40,175 nt of DNA from Erysipelotrichaceae bacterium (GCA_017405675.1 JAFRAB010000051.1:1-40175), one strand, 5' to 3'. Positions 23,400 through 32,245 are shown, counted from the first letter of the stretch. Notes: generated from the sequence alone by a model not told the origin. Translations and numbers: made by a program.

Positions 23400-24064
23400 G
23401 AGTAATTGAACTTCATAAATCAGTAACTGATTCCAATGACCGTGATGCCGAGATCCTCAGACAGCAGCTTGAAAGCAGAGGAATACTGCTGATCAACCTG
23501 ATGAGCAGTGCCGGCAGCGGTAAGACGACATTGCTGGAAAGGACAATAACTGATTTAAAGGACAAGGTTAACATTGCTGTTCTGGAAGCCGATATTGATG
23601 CCAGTGTAGACGCTGAAAGAATCGAAGCACTGGGGGCTCAGTCAGTACAGGTACATACAGATGGCATGTGCCACATGGATGCTGGTATGACGGCTGAAGG
23701 CCTGAAAGCCATGGATCTGGAAAATACCGATATAGCTTTTCTGGAGAACATCGGTAATCTGATCTGCCCGGCCGAATATGCTACCGGAGCCAGCCGTAAT
23801 GTCATGATCCTTTCAATACCGGAAGGAGACGACAAACCGCTGAAATATCCTTTAATGTTTGAAGAAAGCGATGTCCTGCTTATAACAAAGACAGACACAA
23901 AACCGTATTTCAGATTTGATATGGAAAAGTGTGTGGAAAGGGTCAGATTCCTGAACCCTGATATAAAAATATATCCTGTTTCTGCCAAAACCGGTGAAGG
24001 TATGGAAGAATGGGAAAAATGGCTGATGGAACAGTCAGCAATCATAAAAGGTAAGGTAAAGTAA
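23396..24064 (+). CDS. hypB: Hydrogenase nickel incorporation GTPase HypB, copy 2
   Basis: I chose ATG 23396, preceded by GGAGG and overlapping the first copy by four bases; it also gives 222 residues. It is clearly homologous to copy 1 along its length (NLMSSAGSGKTT, ADIDASVDAERIEALGAQ, SIPEGDDKPLKYPLMF) but has diverged well beyond a recent duplication. The metal site is kept as C92-H93 in GMCHMD and C124 in NLICPAEYA, and the guanine motif is TKTDTKP rather than NKxD. The Thr for Asn change in that motif may affect nucleotide affinity. HypB acts as a dimer with the metal site at the interface, so a heterodimer of the two copies is possible. Confidence 0.92.
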   Translation: MRVIELHKSVTDSNDRDAEILRQQLESRGILLINLMSSAGSGKTTLLERTITDLKDKVNIAVLEADIDASVDAERIEALGAQSVQVHTDGMCHMDAGMTAEGLKAMDLENTDIAFLENIGNLICPAEYATGASRNVMILSIPEGDDKPLKYPLMFEESDVLLITKTDTKPYFRFDMEKCVERVRFLNPDIKIYPVSAKTGEGMEEWEKWLMEQSAIIKGKVK

Positions 24065-24066
24065 AA

Positions 24067-26856
24067 ATGGGGAAAAAGACTAAAGAAGAAATGCGAATGA
24101 CTAATCGGACCGATTTCAGACCGGACCCGAATTACAGAAGCATCGACAAGGAAAAGGAAAAGCTGGTTCTTAAACTTGGAACAATGATCACTGACAGATA
24201 TTTGATCAAGTATACCAATACGATGAAGACCACGGATCCTGAATTCTGGGCACTTAACGCTGTATTGACCAAGGCAGAAGTAAAGTTCCTGCTTTCTTTC
24301 AAGAAGACAAGAGTCCCTTATTTTCCTGAGGAAATAGCCAAGAGAAACAACATGAGTCTGGAAGAGACTCAGAAGATGATCGATCATCTTACCTGGGTCG
24401 GTGTCCTGGAAATGAACAGGGAAAATGCGGAAAGAAAGAAACAGTACAATGTTCCGATCTTTGTCCCTGGCTCAGCTGAATTCATGATGATGAATGACAA
24501 GCTGACAGACGAACATCCTGAACTGGCAACATTCTTCAACCTGATGACACAGATGCCTCTGGAAGACGTTACACCAATGATTCCTCCTGGAGGAGCAGGT
24601 GTCGGCATGCATGTCATTCCGGTTGAAAAAGCCATTGAACATGAAAACAAGTCAGTTTCTGTTGAACACATTTCCCATTGGCTTAATAAGTATGACAAAT
24701 ACTCCATCGGACAGTGTACCTGCCGTAAACAGCAGGCTATGCGCGGGGAAGGAAGCGGTGAAATACCGGGTGAATTCTGCATTGGTGTCGGAGACATGGC
24801 TGAATACTGTGTAGACAGAGGTATGGGACGTTACCTGACATATGACGAAGTAATGGCATATCTGAAGAAATTCGAAGAAAAGGGTTTTGTACATCAGATA
24901 ACCAACATTGACGGTGAGGAAAAGATCGTTGCCATCTGTAACTGCGCCCCGGGCGTCTGCAATGCCTTAAGGACATCACAGTTATATAACACACCTAATA
25001 TGTCAGCTTCCGCTTACAGAGCTCATGTAGACCCTGTAAAGTGCGTAGCGTGCGGAAAATGCGTTGAGGTATGTCCGGTAGGAGCTGCTAAGCTTGGCCA
25101 GAAACTCTGCACTAAAGATGGCGAAGTGGTATATCCGAAAACAGAATTGCCTGATGCCCTCAGCTGGGGACCTGATAAGTGGAATAAGAATTACCGTGAG
25201 GATGCCAAGATCAACTGTTATGAGACAGGCACTGCTCCTTGCAAAACCGCATGTCCGGCACATCTTCCTATCCAGGGCTATATCAGAATGGCAAAGGAAG
25301 GACGTAATCTTGAAGCACTGAAGCTTATCAAACAGGATAACCCGTTCCCGGCTGTCTGCGGTGACATCTGCAACAGAAGATGTGAAGATGCATGTACCAG
25401 AGGAACTATCGACCAGCCAATTGCCATCGATGAAATAAAGAAATACATTGCTTCACTTGAGTTAAACAGTGAAACCAGATATGTTCCGGTATGTGAGAAC
25501 GATGAAGGTAATCAGTGGGGCGAAGAATTCAAGGTTGCCGTTATCGGTGCAGGTCCTGCCGGATTGACATGTGCATATTACCTGAGAGAAAACGGATATC
25601 CAGTTACTGTATTTGAGAAGGAAAACCGCGCCGGCGGTATGTTACTAAACGGCATTCCTTCATTCAGACTTGAAAAGAATGTTCTGGAAGCTGAAATCGA
25701 TATTCTGCGTCAGATGGGCGTTGAATTCAGGTTCAATACCGAAATCGGCAAGGACTTCACCATTCAGCAGTTAAGAGACATGGGTTATAAAGGTTTCTAT
25801 CTGGCAATCGGTGCTCAGGGCGGCCGTAAGACCGGTGTTCCGGGCGAAGATGCCGAAGGCGTTGTTACCGGAGTTGATTTCCTGCGTGATGTTAACCTCG
25901 GCAAGCTCAATAAATTGGAAGGCGATGTAGTCGTAGTAGGTGGCGGTAACGTTGCAGTTGACGTAGCCAGAACAGCAGCCAGACTGACAGCTGGCCAGAT
26001 CACGATGCTCTGTCTTGAATCTGAAAATGAAATGCCAGCTGCCAAGGATGAAGTAGAAGATGCCAAGGCTGAAGGAATCATTGTCAGAAATGGCTGGGGT
26101 CCGAAGGAAGTTGTTTCCGAAAACGGAAAGGTTACCGCTGTAGTATTTAAGAAGTGCACATCCGTATATGATGAAGAACACCGTTTCAATCCGCAGTATG
26201 ATGAAAACGATACGATTACCGTACCATGTGAAAATGTACTGCTGAGCATTGGCCAGTCCATCATCTGGGGCAACCTGCTTGAAGGTACTAAAGTAGAACT
26301 TAACAGAAACGGCACTGTCAAAGCTGATCCTGTTACTTATCAGACTGCAGAACCTGATATCTTTGTCGGCGGTGATGTCTTTACAGGTCCTAGATTTGCC
26401 ATCGATGCCATCGCAGCAGGCAAGCAGGGTTATGTATCACTTAACAGATTCGTACATCCTGGACAGTCACTGACAATTGCCCGTGACCTGCGTCAGTTCG
26501 TAGAACTTGATAAGAGCAACATTGTTGTTGAAGAATATGACAATACCAAGCGTCAGGTTCCAGGCAGCAAGGCCGTCAATCCAAGAAGCACATTTGAAAA
26601 CACAAGACTTCCGTTTACTGAAGAACAGGTAATGAAGGAAGCTTCAAGATGCCTGAGCTGCGGCAAGACAGTAGTAGATGAAAACAGATGTATTGGCTGC
26701 GGTCTGTGTACAACAAGATGTCAGTTTGATGCAATTCATCTGACAAGAGATGTTCCGCATGCGTCAGATATGTACAGATGCGAAGACAAGATCCTTCCTG
26801 TCGGTAAATATGCTGCCAAGCGTGCTGTAAAAATTCTGCTTAACAATAAGAAATAA
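24067..26856 (+). CDS. Large iron-sulfur flavoprotein, GltD-like NAD(P)H oxidoreductase with ferredoxin domains
   Basis: This 929-residue protein starts 2 bases after hypB copy 2. An N-terminal region of about 320 residues includes a helical, possibly winged-helix part (EIAKRNNMSLEETQKMIDHL) and cysteine motifs QCTCRKQ (near 216), EFCIGVGD and ICNCAPGVCNA. A ferredoxin site follows: CVACGKCVEVCP (from 326). Next is the Fer4_20/GltD module: CKTACPAHLPIQGYI and CGDICNRRCEDAC, the FAD-binding VIGAGPAGLTCAYYL (from 492) and the NAD(P)-binding VVVGGGNVAVDVA (from 621). The C-terminus carries SRCLSCG and a last cluster, CIGCGLCTTRCQFD (from 875). It should move electrons between NAD(P)H and ferredoxin or an acceptor enzyme. 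Its exact partner is unknown; the setting between hypB and hypA suggests a link to a nickel enzyme. Confidence 0.85.
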   Translation: MGKKTKEEMRMTNRTDFRPDPNYRSIDKEKEKLVLKLGTMITDRYLIKYTNTMKTTDPEFWALNAVLTKAEVKFLLSFKKTRVPYFPEEIAKRNNMSLEETQKMIDHLTWVGVLEMNRENAERKKQYNVPIFVPGSAEFMMMNDKLTDEHPELATFFNLMTQMPLEDVTPMIPPGGAGVGMHVIPVEKAIEHENKSVSVEHISHWLNKYDKYSIGQCTCRKQQAMRGEGSGEIPGEFCIGVGDMAEYCVDRGMGRYLTYDEVMAYLKKFEEKGFVHQITNIDGEEKIVAICNCAPGVCNALRTSQLYNTPNMSASAYRAHVDPVKCVACGKCVEVCPVGAAKLGQKLCTKDGEVVYPKTELPDALSWGPDKWNKNYREDAKINCYETGTAPCKTACPAHLPIQGYIRMAKEGRNLEALKLIKQDNPFPAVCGDICNRRCEDACTRGTIDQPIAIDEIKKYIASLELNSETRYVPVCENDEGNQWGEEFKVAVIGAGPAGLTCAYYLRENGYPVTVFEKENRAGGMLLNGIPSFRLEKNVLEAEIDILRQMGVEFRFNTEIGKDFTIQQLRDMGYKGFYLAIGAQGGRKTGVPGEDAEGVVTGVDFLRDVNLGKLNKLEGDVVVVGGGNVAVDVARTAARLTAGQITMLCLESENEMPAAKDEVEDAKAEGIIVRNGWGPKEVVSENGKVTAVVFKKCTSVYDEEHRFNPQYDENDTITVPCENVLLSIGQSIIWGNLLEGTKVELNRNGTVKADPVTYQTAEPDIFVGGDVFTGPRFAIDAIAAGKQGYVSLNRFVHPGQSLTIARDLRQFVELDKSNIVVEEYDNTKRQVPGSKAVNPRSTFENTRLPFTEEQVMKEASRCLSCGKTVVDENRCIGCGLCTTRCQFDAIHLTRDVPHASDMYRCEDKILPVGKYAAKRAVKILLNNKK

Positions 26857-26858
26857 AT

Positions 26859-27206
26859 ATGCATGAACTTGGTATAGTTGTTCATGTAGCCAAAACACTC
26901 ACGGAACTGGCTGAGGAGAATAATCTGAAAAGGATCGGTTCCGTAACCCTGGAAGTGGGGGAAGTAAGCGGGATCATTACGGATTATTTCGTGGACTGCT
27001 GGAATTATTTCAAGGTCAGATATCCTTTGCTGAAGGACTGTGAAATGAAACTTGAAATAATCAAAGGCATCAATTACTGTACTGAATGTCAGCATGAATA
27101 TGAGGCCATCAGATACGGAAGAATATGTCCTAAATGTCACAGTGAGCGCACTTACCTTAAACAGGGTAATGAATGCAACATAAAACAGATTGAAGCAGAA
27201 GACTGA
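26859..27206 (+). CDS. hypA: Hydrogenase nickel chaperone HypA
   Basis: The 115-residue protein has the essential N-terminal MHEL, whose H2 and E3 region forms the nickel site. It also has the conserved VTLEVGEVSGI and the zinc finger with C74, C77, C90 and C93 (CTEC and CPKC). Length is standard. It starts 2 bases after the oxidoreductase stop, completing the hypB-hypB-oxidoreductase-hypA unit. HypA receives nickel and hands it on with HypB. HypC, D, E and F and hydrogenase subunits are not present here and must lie elsewhere if the pathway is complete. Confidence 0.95.
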   Translation: MHELGIVVHVAKTLTELAEENNLKRIGSVTLEVGEVSGIITDYFVDCWNYFKVRYPLLKDCEMKLEIIKGINYCTECQHEYEAIRYGRICPKCHSERTYLKQGNECNIKQIEAED

Positions 27207-27211
27207 AAAAG

Positions 27212-27255
27212 CAAAAAGTACGGTTTAGAGAAACTCTAAAGCTGTGCTTTTTGTT
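27212..27255 (+). terminator. Rho-independent terminator after hypA
   Basis: CAAAAAGTACGGTTTAGAG pairs with CTCTAAAGCTGTGCTTTTTG with two mismatches around loop AAA, then TT. Confidence 0.8.
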
Positions 27256-27284
27256 TATACGACCAGTAAAAACAAGTACTTTTA

Positions 27285-27313
27285 TTGAATAAATGCGATT
27301 TTAATGCTAAAAT
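27285..27313 (+). promoter_or_regulatory. Promoter of the ECF transporter operon
   Basis: TTGAAT (27285-27290), a 17-base spacer and TAAAAT (27308-27313). The leader to ATG 27340 is only about 20 bases, too short for a riboswitch. Confidence 0.65.
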
Positions 27314-27339
27314 TTACGAGTTAAGGGAGATGTATATTT

Positions 27340-27885
27340 ATGAAAAACGATTCTGTAAAAAAAGTTGTTGCTACCGGTATTGGTGCTGCATTGTTCTTCG
27401 TACTGGCACGTTTCGTAGCAATTCCAAGTGGTATTCCTAATACCAACATTGCATTACAGTATGGTGTACAGTCTGTATTTGCAGTTTTATATGGTCCAGT
27501 TGTCGGCTGTCTGTCTGGTTTCATCGGACATGTCTTAACTGATATCAGCTGGGGCGGCGTATGGTGGTCATGGGCTTTCGGTACAGCTGTTTATGGTCTG
27601 ATCGTTGGCGTATTTGCCAAGAAAATCAACATTCAGAGCGGTAACTTCGGCAAATCAGAATTAATCACTTTCGTTATTGCCAATGCCATTGCCAACGTTA
27701 TTGCATGGCCAGTTGTGGCAGCTGCCGGTGATATGATTATCTATAAGGAACCAGCAAGTCTGGTAATTGCTCAGTTAGCCGTAGCAGCAGCTGCAGACTT
27801 TGTCTGTGCCGTAGTTATCGGCGGTCTGTTACTGTTTGGATATTCAAAGACAATCGCTAAGACAGGATCTCTGGACAAAGAATAG
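27340..27885 (+). CDS. ECF transporter S component, UPF0397 family
   Basis: The 181-residue membrane protein has about six hydrophobic segments. It opens with VVATGIGAALFFVLARFV, followed by IPNTNIALQYGVQS, VFAVLYGPVVGCLSGFIGH and WGGVWWSWAF, the signature of UPF0397, often annotated as an ECF substrate-capture (S) subunit. The N-terminal AxxxA-type small residues used to dock on EcfT are visible. AGGGAGA precedes the start. The ATPase and T genes follow, so this is a dedicated (group I) ECF importer. The ligand is not established from sequence. The DUF62 genes in the same unit point to a methionine, S-adenosylmethionine or adenosine-related compound. Confidence 0.85.
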   Translation: MKNDSVKKVVATGIGAALFFVLARFVAIPSGIPNTNIALQYGVQSVFAVLYGPVVGCLSGFIGHVLTDISWGGVWWSWAFGTAVYGLIVGVFAKKINIQSGNFGKSELITFVIANAIANVIAWPVVAAAGDMIIYKEPASLVIAQLAVAAAADFVCAVVIGGLLLFGYSKTIAKTGSLDKE

Positions 27886-27897
27886 TTTCAGCTTTTC

Positions 27898-27950
27898 AGG
27901 CTTATCACTGTGACTTCTGCAGAAGGAGTCCGGGGTACAGCCTTTTTTAT
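27898..27950 (+). terminator. Hairpin with T-run between S component and ATPase genes
   Basis: AGGCT (27898-27902) and AGCCT (27939-27943) close a structure with an inner hairpin (GACTTCT with AGAAGGAGTC-type pairing), followed by TTTTT. It probably gives partial termination, favouring extra S subunit over the energising module. Confidence 0.7.
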
Positions 27951-27965
27951 TTATGAGGGTTATAT

Positions 27966-29687
27966 ATGATGAGTAATACACCAATAATAAGCTTCAAAGA
28001 TTTTTCCTTTCAGTATAATGCGCAGAAGCAGCCAACACTGAAACATCTTAATCTGGATATTTATCCCGGTGAAAAGATCCTGATATGCGGAGCCAGCGGC
28101 TCAGGTAAAAGTACCATTGGCAACTGCATTAACGGTCTGATTCCATTTTCATATATGGGTAAGATTGAAGGATCTCTGACAGTTGACGGCATAGAAACCA
28201 AGAATTCATCAATATTTGAACTGTCAACAAGAGTTGGTACCGTATTGCAGGATCCGGATGGTCAGTTTGTCGGCCTGACAGTGGGAGAGGATATTGCCTT
28301 TGCCCTGGAAAATGACTGTGTTGAACAGAAGCAGATGATTGAGGAAACCTTCCTTTCTGCTCAGAAAGTTGATATACACAGACATCTTGATCATGCTCCA
28401 TATGATCTTTCAGGCGGTCAGAAACAACGTGTATCGATGGCTGGAGTACTGGTTGATAAAGTTAAGATCCTGCTTTTTGATGAACCTCTGGCTAACCTTG
28501 ACCCGGCTACCGGCAAAAGTGCCATCGAACTGATTGATAAAATACAGAAAGAATCTGATACCACGGTAATCATAATTGAACATCGTATTGAAGACGTTCT
28601 GTGGGAAAAGGTAGACAGAATTATACTGCTGGATGATGGATGTATAATTTCCGACAGTACCCCACAGCAGCTTCTGACCGGACCTTTACTGGTTGAATAC
28701 GGAATCAGGGAACCGCTGTATCTCACAGCACTGAAATATACAGGTGTTGATGTTGCAAAAGTTGAAGGCATTGACAACATCAAAACAGTCAGGCTCACAG
28801 AAGATGATAAGGCAGCGGTCAGAAAATGGTTTTCTCTGCAGCCTAAGCCGGTACTGGTAAATAATAATGATGTGATATTGGAAACCAGAAATCTGGACTT
28901 TGGATATACTGAAAACATCCAGATCCTTTTTGATGTTTCACTGAAAATTCAGAAAGGGGAGATGCTGGCCATCGTTGGCAGAAACGGTGCCGGTAAATCA
29001 ACATTCTGCAAACTGGTATGCGGATTTGAAAATCCGCAGAACGGGAAGATTTTCTTTGAAAAAGAGGATATAACTGAAAACTCGATCCGTCGGCGAGCAG
29101 CGCATATCGGCTATGTCATGCAGAACCCAAATCAGATGATCTCACAGTCAATGATATTCGATGAGGTCGCAATGGGAATAAAGAAATCAGGACTTACGGA
29201 AGAACAGATCAAGGAAAGAGTATATGAAACTCTGAAGATCTGCGGTCTTTATGAATTCAGAAACTGGCCTATCAGTGCATTGAGTTTCGGACAGAAGAAA
29301 AGGGTGACCATTGCATCGATTCTGGTCATGGGACCTGACATCATCATTCTTGATGAACCAACAGCCGGTCAGGATTTCCGTCATTATACGGAAATCATGG
29401 AATTCCTGAGTAAGCTGCATGAGCAGGGTATTACTGTAATAATAGTCACACATGACATGCATCTGATGCTTGAATATACACAGAGAGCGCTTGTTTTCCT
29501 GGATGGACGACTGTTACGGGATGATTCAGGAAGTTCCGTACTGTGCAATCCTGAACTCATAAACAAAGCTGCCTTGAAGGAAACGAGTCTGTTTGCGATT
29601 GCCAATATGTGCGGTATTGATGATCCGGTGGCTTTTGTTGACTGCTTTATCGCATATGATAAGAAGGAGCGCAGCCATGCAGAATAG
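27966..29687 (+). CDS. ECF transporter fused double ATPase (EcfA-EcfA')
   Basis: The 573-residue protein joins two ABC ATPases. Domain 1 has Walker A GASGSGKST (near residue 38), signature LSGGQKQRVSMAG and Walker B ILLFDEPLANLDP. Domain 2, from about residue 305, has GRNGAGKST, a variant signature LSFGQKKRVTIAS and IIILDEPTAGQD. ECF importers normally use two separate ATPases, EcfA1 and EcfA2, and fused forms are known for dedicated systems. Both nucleotide sites look able to bind ATP. The gene overlaps ecfT by 11 bases. Confidence 0.9.
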   Translation: MMSNTPIISFKDFSFQYNAQKQPTLKHLNLDIYPGEKILICGASGSGKSTIGNCINGLIPFSYMGKIEGSLTVDGIETKNSSIFELSTRVGTVLQDPDGQFVGLTVGEDIAFALENDCVEQKQMIEETFLSAQKVDIHRHLDHAPYDLSGGQKQRVSMAGVLVDKVKILLFDEPLANLDPATGKSAIELIDKIQKESDTTVIIIEHRIEDVLWEKVDRIILLDDGCIISDSTPQQLLTGPLLVEYGIREPLYLTALKYTGVDVAKVEGIDNIKTVRLTEDDKAAVRKWFSLQPKPVLVNNNDVILETRNLDFGYTENIQILFDVSLKIQKGEMLAIVGRNGAGKSTFCKLVCGFENPQNGKIFFEKEDITENSIRRRAAHIGYVMQNPNQMISQSMIFDEVAMGIKKSGLTEEQIKERVYETLKICGLYEFRNWPISALSFGQKKRVTIASILVMGPDIIILDEPTAGQDFRHYTEIMEFLSKLHEQGITVIIVTHDMHLMLEYTQRALVFLDGRLLRDDSGSSVLCNPELINKAALKETSLFAIANMCGIDDPVAFVDCFIAYDKKERSHAE

Positions 29688-30507
29688 AGTACTTAATTAT
29701 ATTCCACGCGACAGTTTCATACACAGACTGTCAGGAACAACCAAATTCATTATTTTCCTGAGTTTCAGTTTTCTGTGCGGCCTGTCATTCGATACCAGAG
29801 TTCTGCTGGTACTTCTGGCTCTTTCAATCACGGGCTTTATCCTTAGCAGAATAAAACTGAAGGAGATAAGGGTAATGAGTACATTCCTGGTAGTATTCAT
29901 TACACTCAATTTCATTCTGCTGTTTATTTTCAATCCGGAATACGGACCTGAAATGTATAACTCCAGAACCGTTCTGTTTCATATTGGCGGCAAATATGAC
30001 GTAACGCGGGAACAGCTGTTCTATCAGTTCAATGTTGCCCTGAAATATGTCATTGGTTTCCCGATAGCCATTCTGTTTGTTTCAACAACAAATCCAAGTG
30101 AATTTGCTGCTTCACTGAGCTCTCTGGGTGTTCCTTATAAAATCAGCTACTCAGTGTCACTCGCGTTAAGATACATACCTGACATTCAGAAGGACTATCA
30201 TGAGATTTCACAGTCTCAGGAAGCCAGAGGTGTAGCCCTTGGCAAGGACGTCAAGCTCTTTGAAAGAATAGGTAACGCCATTAAGATCCTTCTGCCGCTG
30301 GTTCTGACCAGTCTGGACAGGATAGATGCCATTTCAAATTCCATGCAGCTGAGAAGCTTTGGAAAGAATAAAACACGTACCTGGTACGTAAAAAAGAAAA
30401 TGACCACAGCTGATTACTGTGTTATTGCATTCTGCATAGTAATGTTTATTGTCGGCCTGATCATAACTAATCAGGGTGGCAACAACATCTACAATCCGTT
30501 TGTATGA
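29677..30507 (+). CDS. ECF transporter transmembrane subunit EcfT
   Basis: I chose ATG 29677, preceded by AAGGAGCG, giving 276 residues; the longer frame to 29593 lies inside the ATPase gene. The protein has several hydrophobic segments and the two coupling-helix motifs of EcfT, SQEARGVALG and SMQLRSFG, both with the Ala/Leu-Arg-Gly/Ser pattern that contacts the ATPases. It links the S component at 27340 to the fused ATPase. The first DUF62 gene starts 10 bases after its stop. Confidence 0.9.
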   Translation: MQNRVLNYIPRDSFIHRLSGTTKFIIFLSFSFLCGLSFDTRVLLVLLALSITGFILSRIKLKEIRVMSTFLVVFITLNFILLFIFNPEYGPEMYNSRTVLFHIGGKYDVTREQLFYQFNVALKYVIGFPIAILFVSTTNPSEFAASLSSLGVPYKISYSVSLALRYIPDIQKDYHEISQSQEARGVALGKDVKLFERIGNAIKILLPLVLTSLDRIDAISNSMQLRSFGKNKTRTWYVKKKMTTADYCVIAFCIVMFIVGLIITNQGGNNIYNPFV

Positions 30508-30517
30508 GGTAATGAAT

Positions 30518-31363
30518 ATGAAGAAAATGTTGGTTTTTCAGACAGATTTTACATATAAGGAAGGAGCAGTAGCGGCCATGTACGGTGTGGTTAAAAGCGT
30601 TGACAGCGATATTGAGATAATTACTGCCACGCATGAAATACCGCAGTATGATACCTGGAGCGCTTCCTACCGTCTGTATCAGTACATCGATTTCTGGCCA
30701 AAGGGCACGATATTTGTTTCTGTGGTTGACCCTGGTGTAGGGACCAGCCGTAAAGCCTGTGTGGCTGAAACAGCCAACGGTTATTACATCGTTACACCCG
30801 ATAACGGCTCACTGACACATGTTGACAGATATTTCGGCATTAAGACTGTCAGAGAAATTGATGAAACGATAAACCGTCTGCACAGGGAAGATAACGGTGC
30901 GGTATCCATTTTCCACGGACGTGATCTGTTTGGTTACTGTGCTGCCAGACTGGTATCAGGAATAATCGATTATGAACATGTCGGTCCGGAATATGACGTT
31001 GCGGATATTAAGAGACATCCGATCATGGAGCCTTCAGTTACGGCAGATGGAATTGAAGGCATGTTTGAAATCAATGATCCTAACTTTGGCAATCTCTGGA
31101 CTAACATACCTCTGACTGTTTTCCTAAATGCCGGTTTCAGAATGGGGGACATGATCCATACCGTCATTTACAAGGGACAGGAAGTCGTTTTTGACAGAAA
31201 GATCCCGTATTATGATTCATTTGGAAAAGCGCCTGATCACAGTGTCATGATCTATAACAATGAAATCAACAAGATGGGACTGGCTGAAGTTGTTGGCAAT
31301 CTGTGCGAAGATTATTCTCTTGGCTATGGTGAAGAATACAGGGTGGTATTCAGACATGAATAA
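30518..31363 (+). CDS. SAM hydroxide adenosyltransferase (DUF62), copy 1
   Basis: GAGGT at 30506-30510 fits ATG 30518 best (281 residues). The family converts S-adenosylmethionine and water to adenosine and methionine. Features of DUF62 are all present: LVFQTDF with D10, SVVDPGVGTSRK with D71 and R78, TPDNGSLTH and FHGRDLF with H133. The Asp-Arg-His set corresponds to the triad proposed to activate water in archaeal DUF62. Related fluorinases and chlorinases lack this triad, so hydrolase rather than halogenase activity is expected. It follows ecfT closely and overlaps a second copy. Confidence 0.88.
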   Translation: MKKMLVFQTDFTYKEGAVAAMYGVVKSVDSDIEIITATHEIPQYDTWSASYRLYQYIDFWPKGTIFVSVVDPGVGTSRKACVAETANGYYIVTPDNGSLTHVDRYFGIKTVREIDETINRLHREDNGAVSIFHGRDLFGYCAARLVSGIIDYEHVGPEYDVADIKRHPIMEPSVTADGIEGMFEINDPNFGNLWTNIPLTVFLNAGFRMGDMIHTVIYKGQEVVFDRKIPYYDSFGKAPDHSVMIYNNEINKMGLAEVVGNLCEDYSLGYGEEYRVVFRHE

Positions 31364-32195
31364 GCTGCTTGTCTTTCAGACGGATTTCGGCCTGGACGAC
31401 GGGGCCATAGGAGCCATGGAAGGTGTTGCTTATTGCGTAGACATTGATCTCAACATCAGGCATCTTACCCATAACATTCCTCCATACAATATTTTTGACG
31501 CCTCATACAGGCTTAATCAGGCTATCAGTTACTGGCCTGAGGGTACGGTTTTCGTATCCGTAGTCGACCCTGGTGTCGGTTCTGACCGCAAATCGGTTGT
31601 TGCCAGAACTAAGACGAATCAGTATATCGTTACTCCTGATAACGGCACTCTGACTCACATAGACAGATTTGTCGGTATAGAAGAAGTCAGAGAAATAGAG
31701 GAAAGAACCAACCGTCTCAAGAATTCGGAACACTCCTATACATTCCATGGACGTGATGTATATGCCTATACCGGAGCCAGACTGGCTTCCGAAACTATTT
31801 CCTTTGAAGAAGTAGGACCGGCTGTGAATCTCAATGACATAGTCAGACTTGAACTGTTTGGCTGCCATAAAATAGATAACGGTGTTATGGGGCAGGTAGA
31901 TATCCTTGACGTCAGATTCGGATCTTTATGGACTTCCATTCCTTACGAAGAGTTCATCAACTGCGGCTTCAGGTTCGGCGATGATGTAAGAGTGGAGATC
32001 TTCCGTGATGACGTAAAGGTATACTCCAACATGATCAACTACGGCAAATCATTTGCTGATGTTGATATCAATGAACCGCTGATTTACATGAACAGTTCAA
32101 ACCACATGGCGGTAGCAATTAACCAGGGTTCCTTTGCCCGGACTTACAGTATCGGGGTAGGGACCGGCTGGACAATAACCATGACAAAAATATAG
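31356..32195 (+). CDS. SAM hydroxide adenosyltransferase (DUF62), copy 2
   Basis: ATG 31356 lies inside the end of copy 1 (8-base overlap) after GGTGG, giving 279 residues. It aligns with copy 1 over its length (LVFQTDFGLDDGAIGAMEGV, SVVDPGVGSDRKS, TPDNGTLTHIDRF). It keeps the proposed catalytic set D71, R78 and H131 in FHGRDVY. The two copies differ mainly in the C-terminal half. DUF62 enzymes form trimers with active sites at the interface, so mixed trimers are possible. A terminator follows, closing the ECF-DUF62 operon. Confidence 0.88.
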   Translation: MNKLLVFQTDFGLDDGAIGAMEGVAYCVDIDLNIRHLTHNIPPYNIFDASYRLNQAISYWPEGTVFVSVVDPGVGSDRKSVVARTKTNQYIVTPDNGTLTHIDRFVGIEEVREIEERTNRLKNSEHSYTFHGRDVYAYTGARLASETISFEEVGPAVNLNDIVRLELFGCHKIDNGVMGQVDILDVRFGSLWTSIPYEEFINCGFRFGDDVRVEIFRDDVKVYSNMINYGKSFADVDINEPLIYMNSSNHMAVAINQGSFARTYSIGVGTGWTITMTKI

Positions 32196-32219
32196 AAAAA
32201 AGGCATATGCCTTTTTTTG
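32196..32219 (+). terminator. Rho-independent terminator of the ECF-DUF62 operon
   Basis: AAAAAAGGCAT and ATGCCTTTTTT form a fully palindromic stem directly after the stop codon, then a T-run. Confidence 0.8.
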
Positions 32220-32245
32220 TTTTACTGGTCTTATCTTCAGAAAAT

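Noticed and set aside
27314..27339. SAM (S-box) riboswitch before the ECF-DUF62 operon
   Set aside because: The leader after the promoter is about 20 bases, far too short for any known SAM riboswitch.
30518..32195. SAM-dependent fluorinase or chlorinase activity for the DUF62 genes
   Set aside because: Both proteins keep the Asp-Arg-His set linked to hydrolysis, which halogenases lack.
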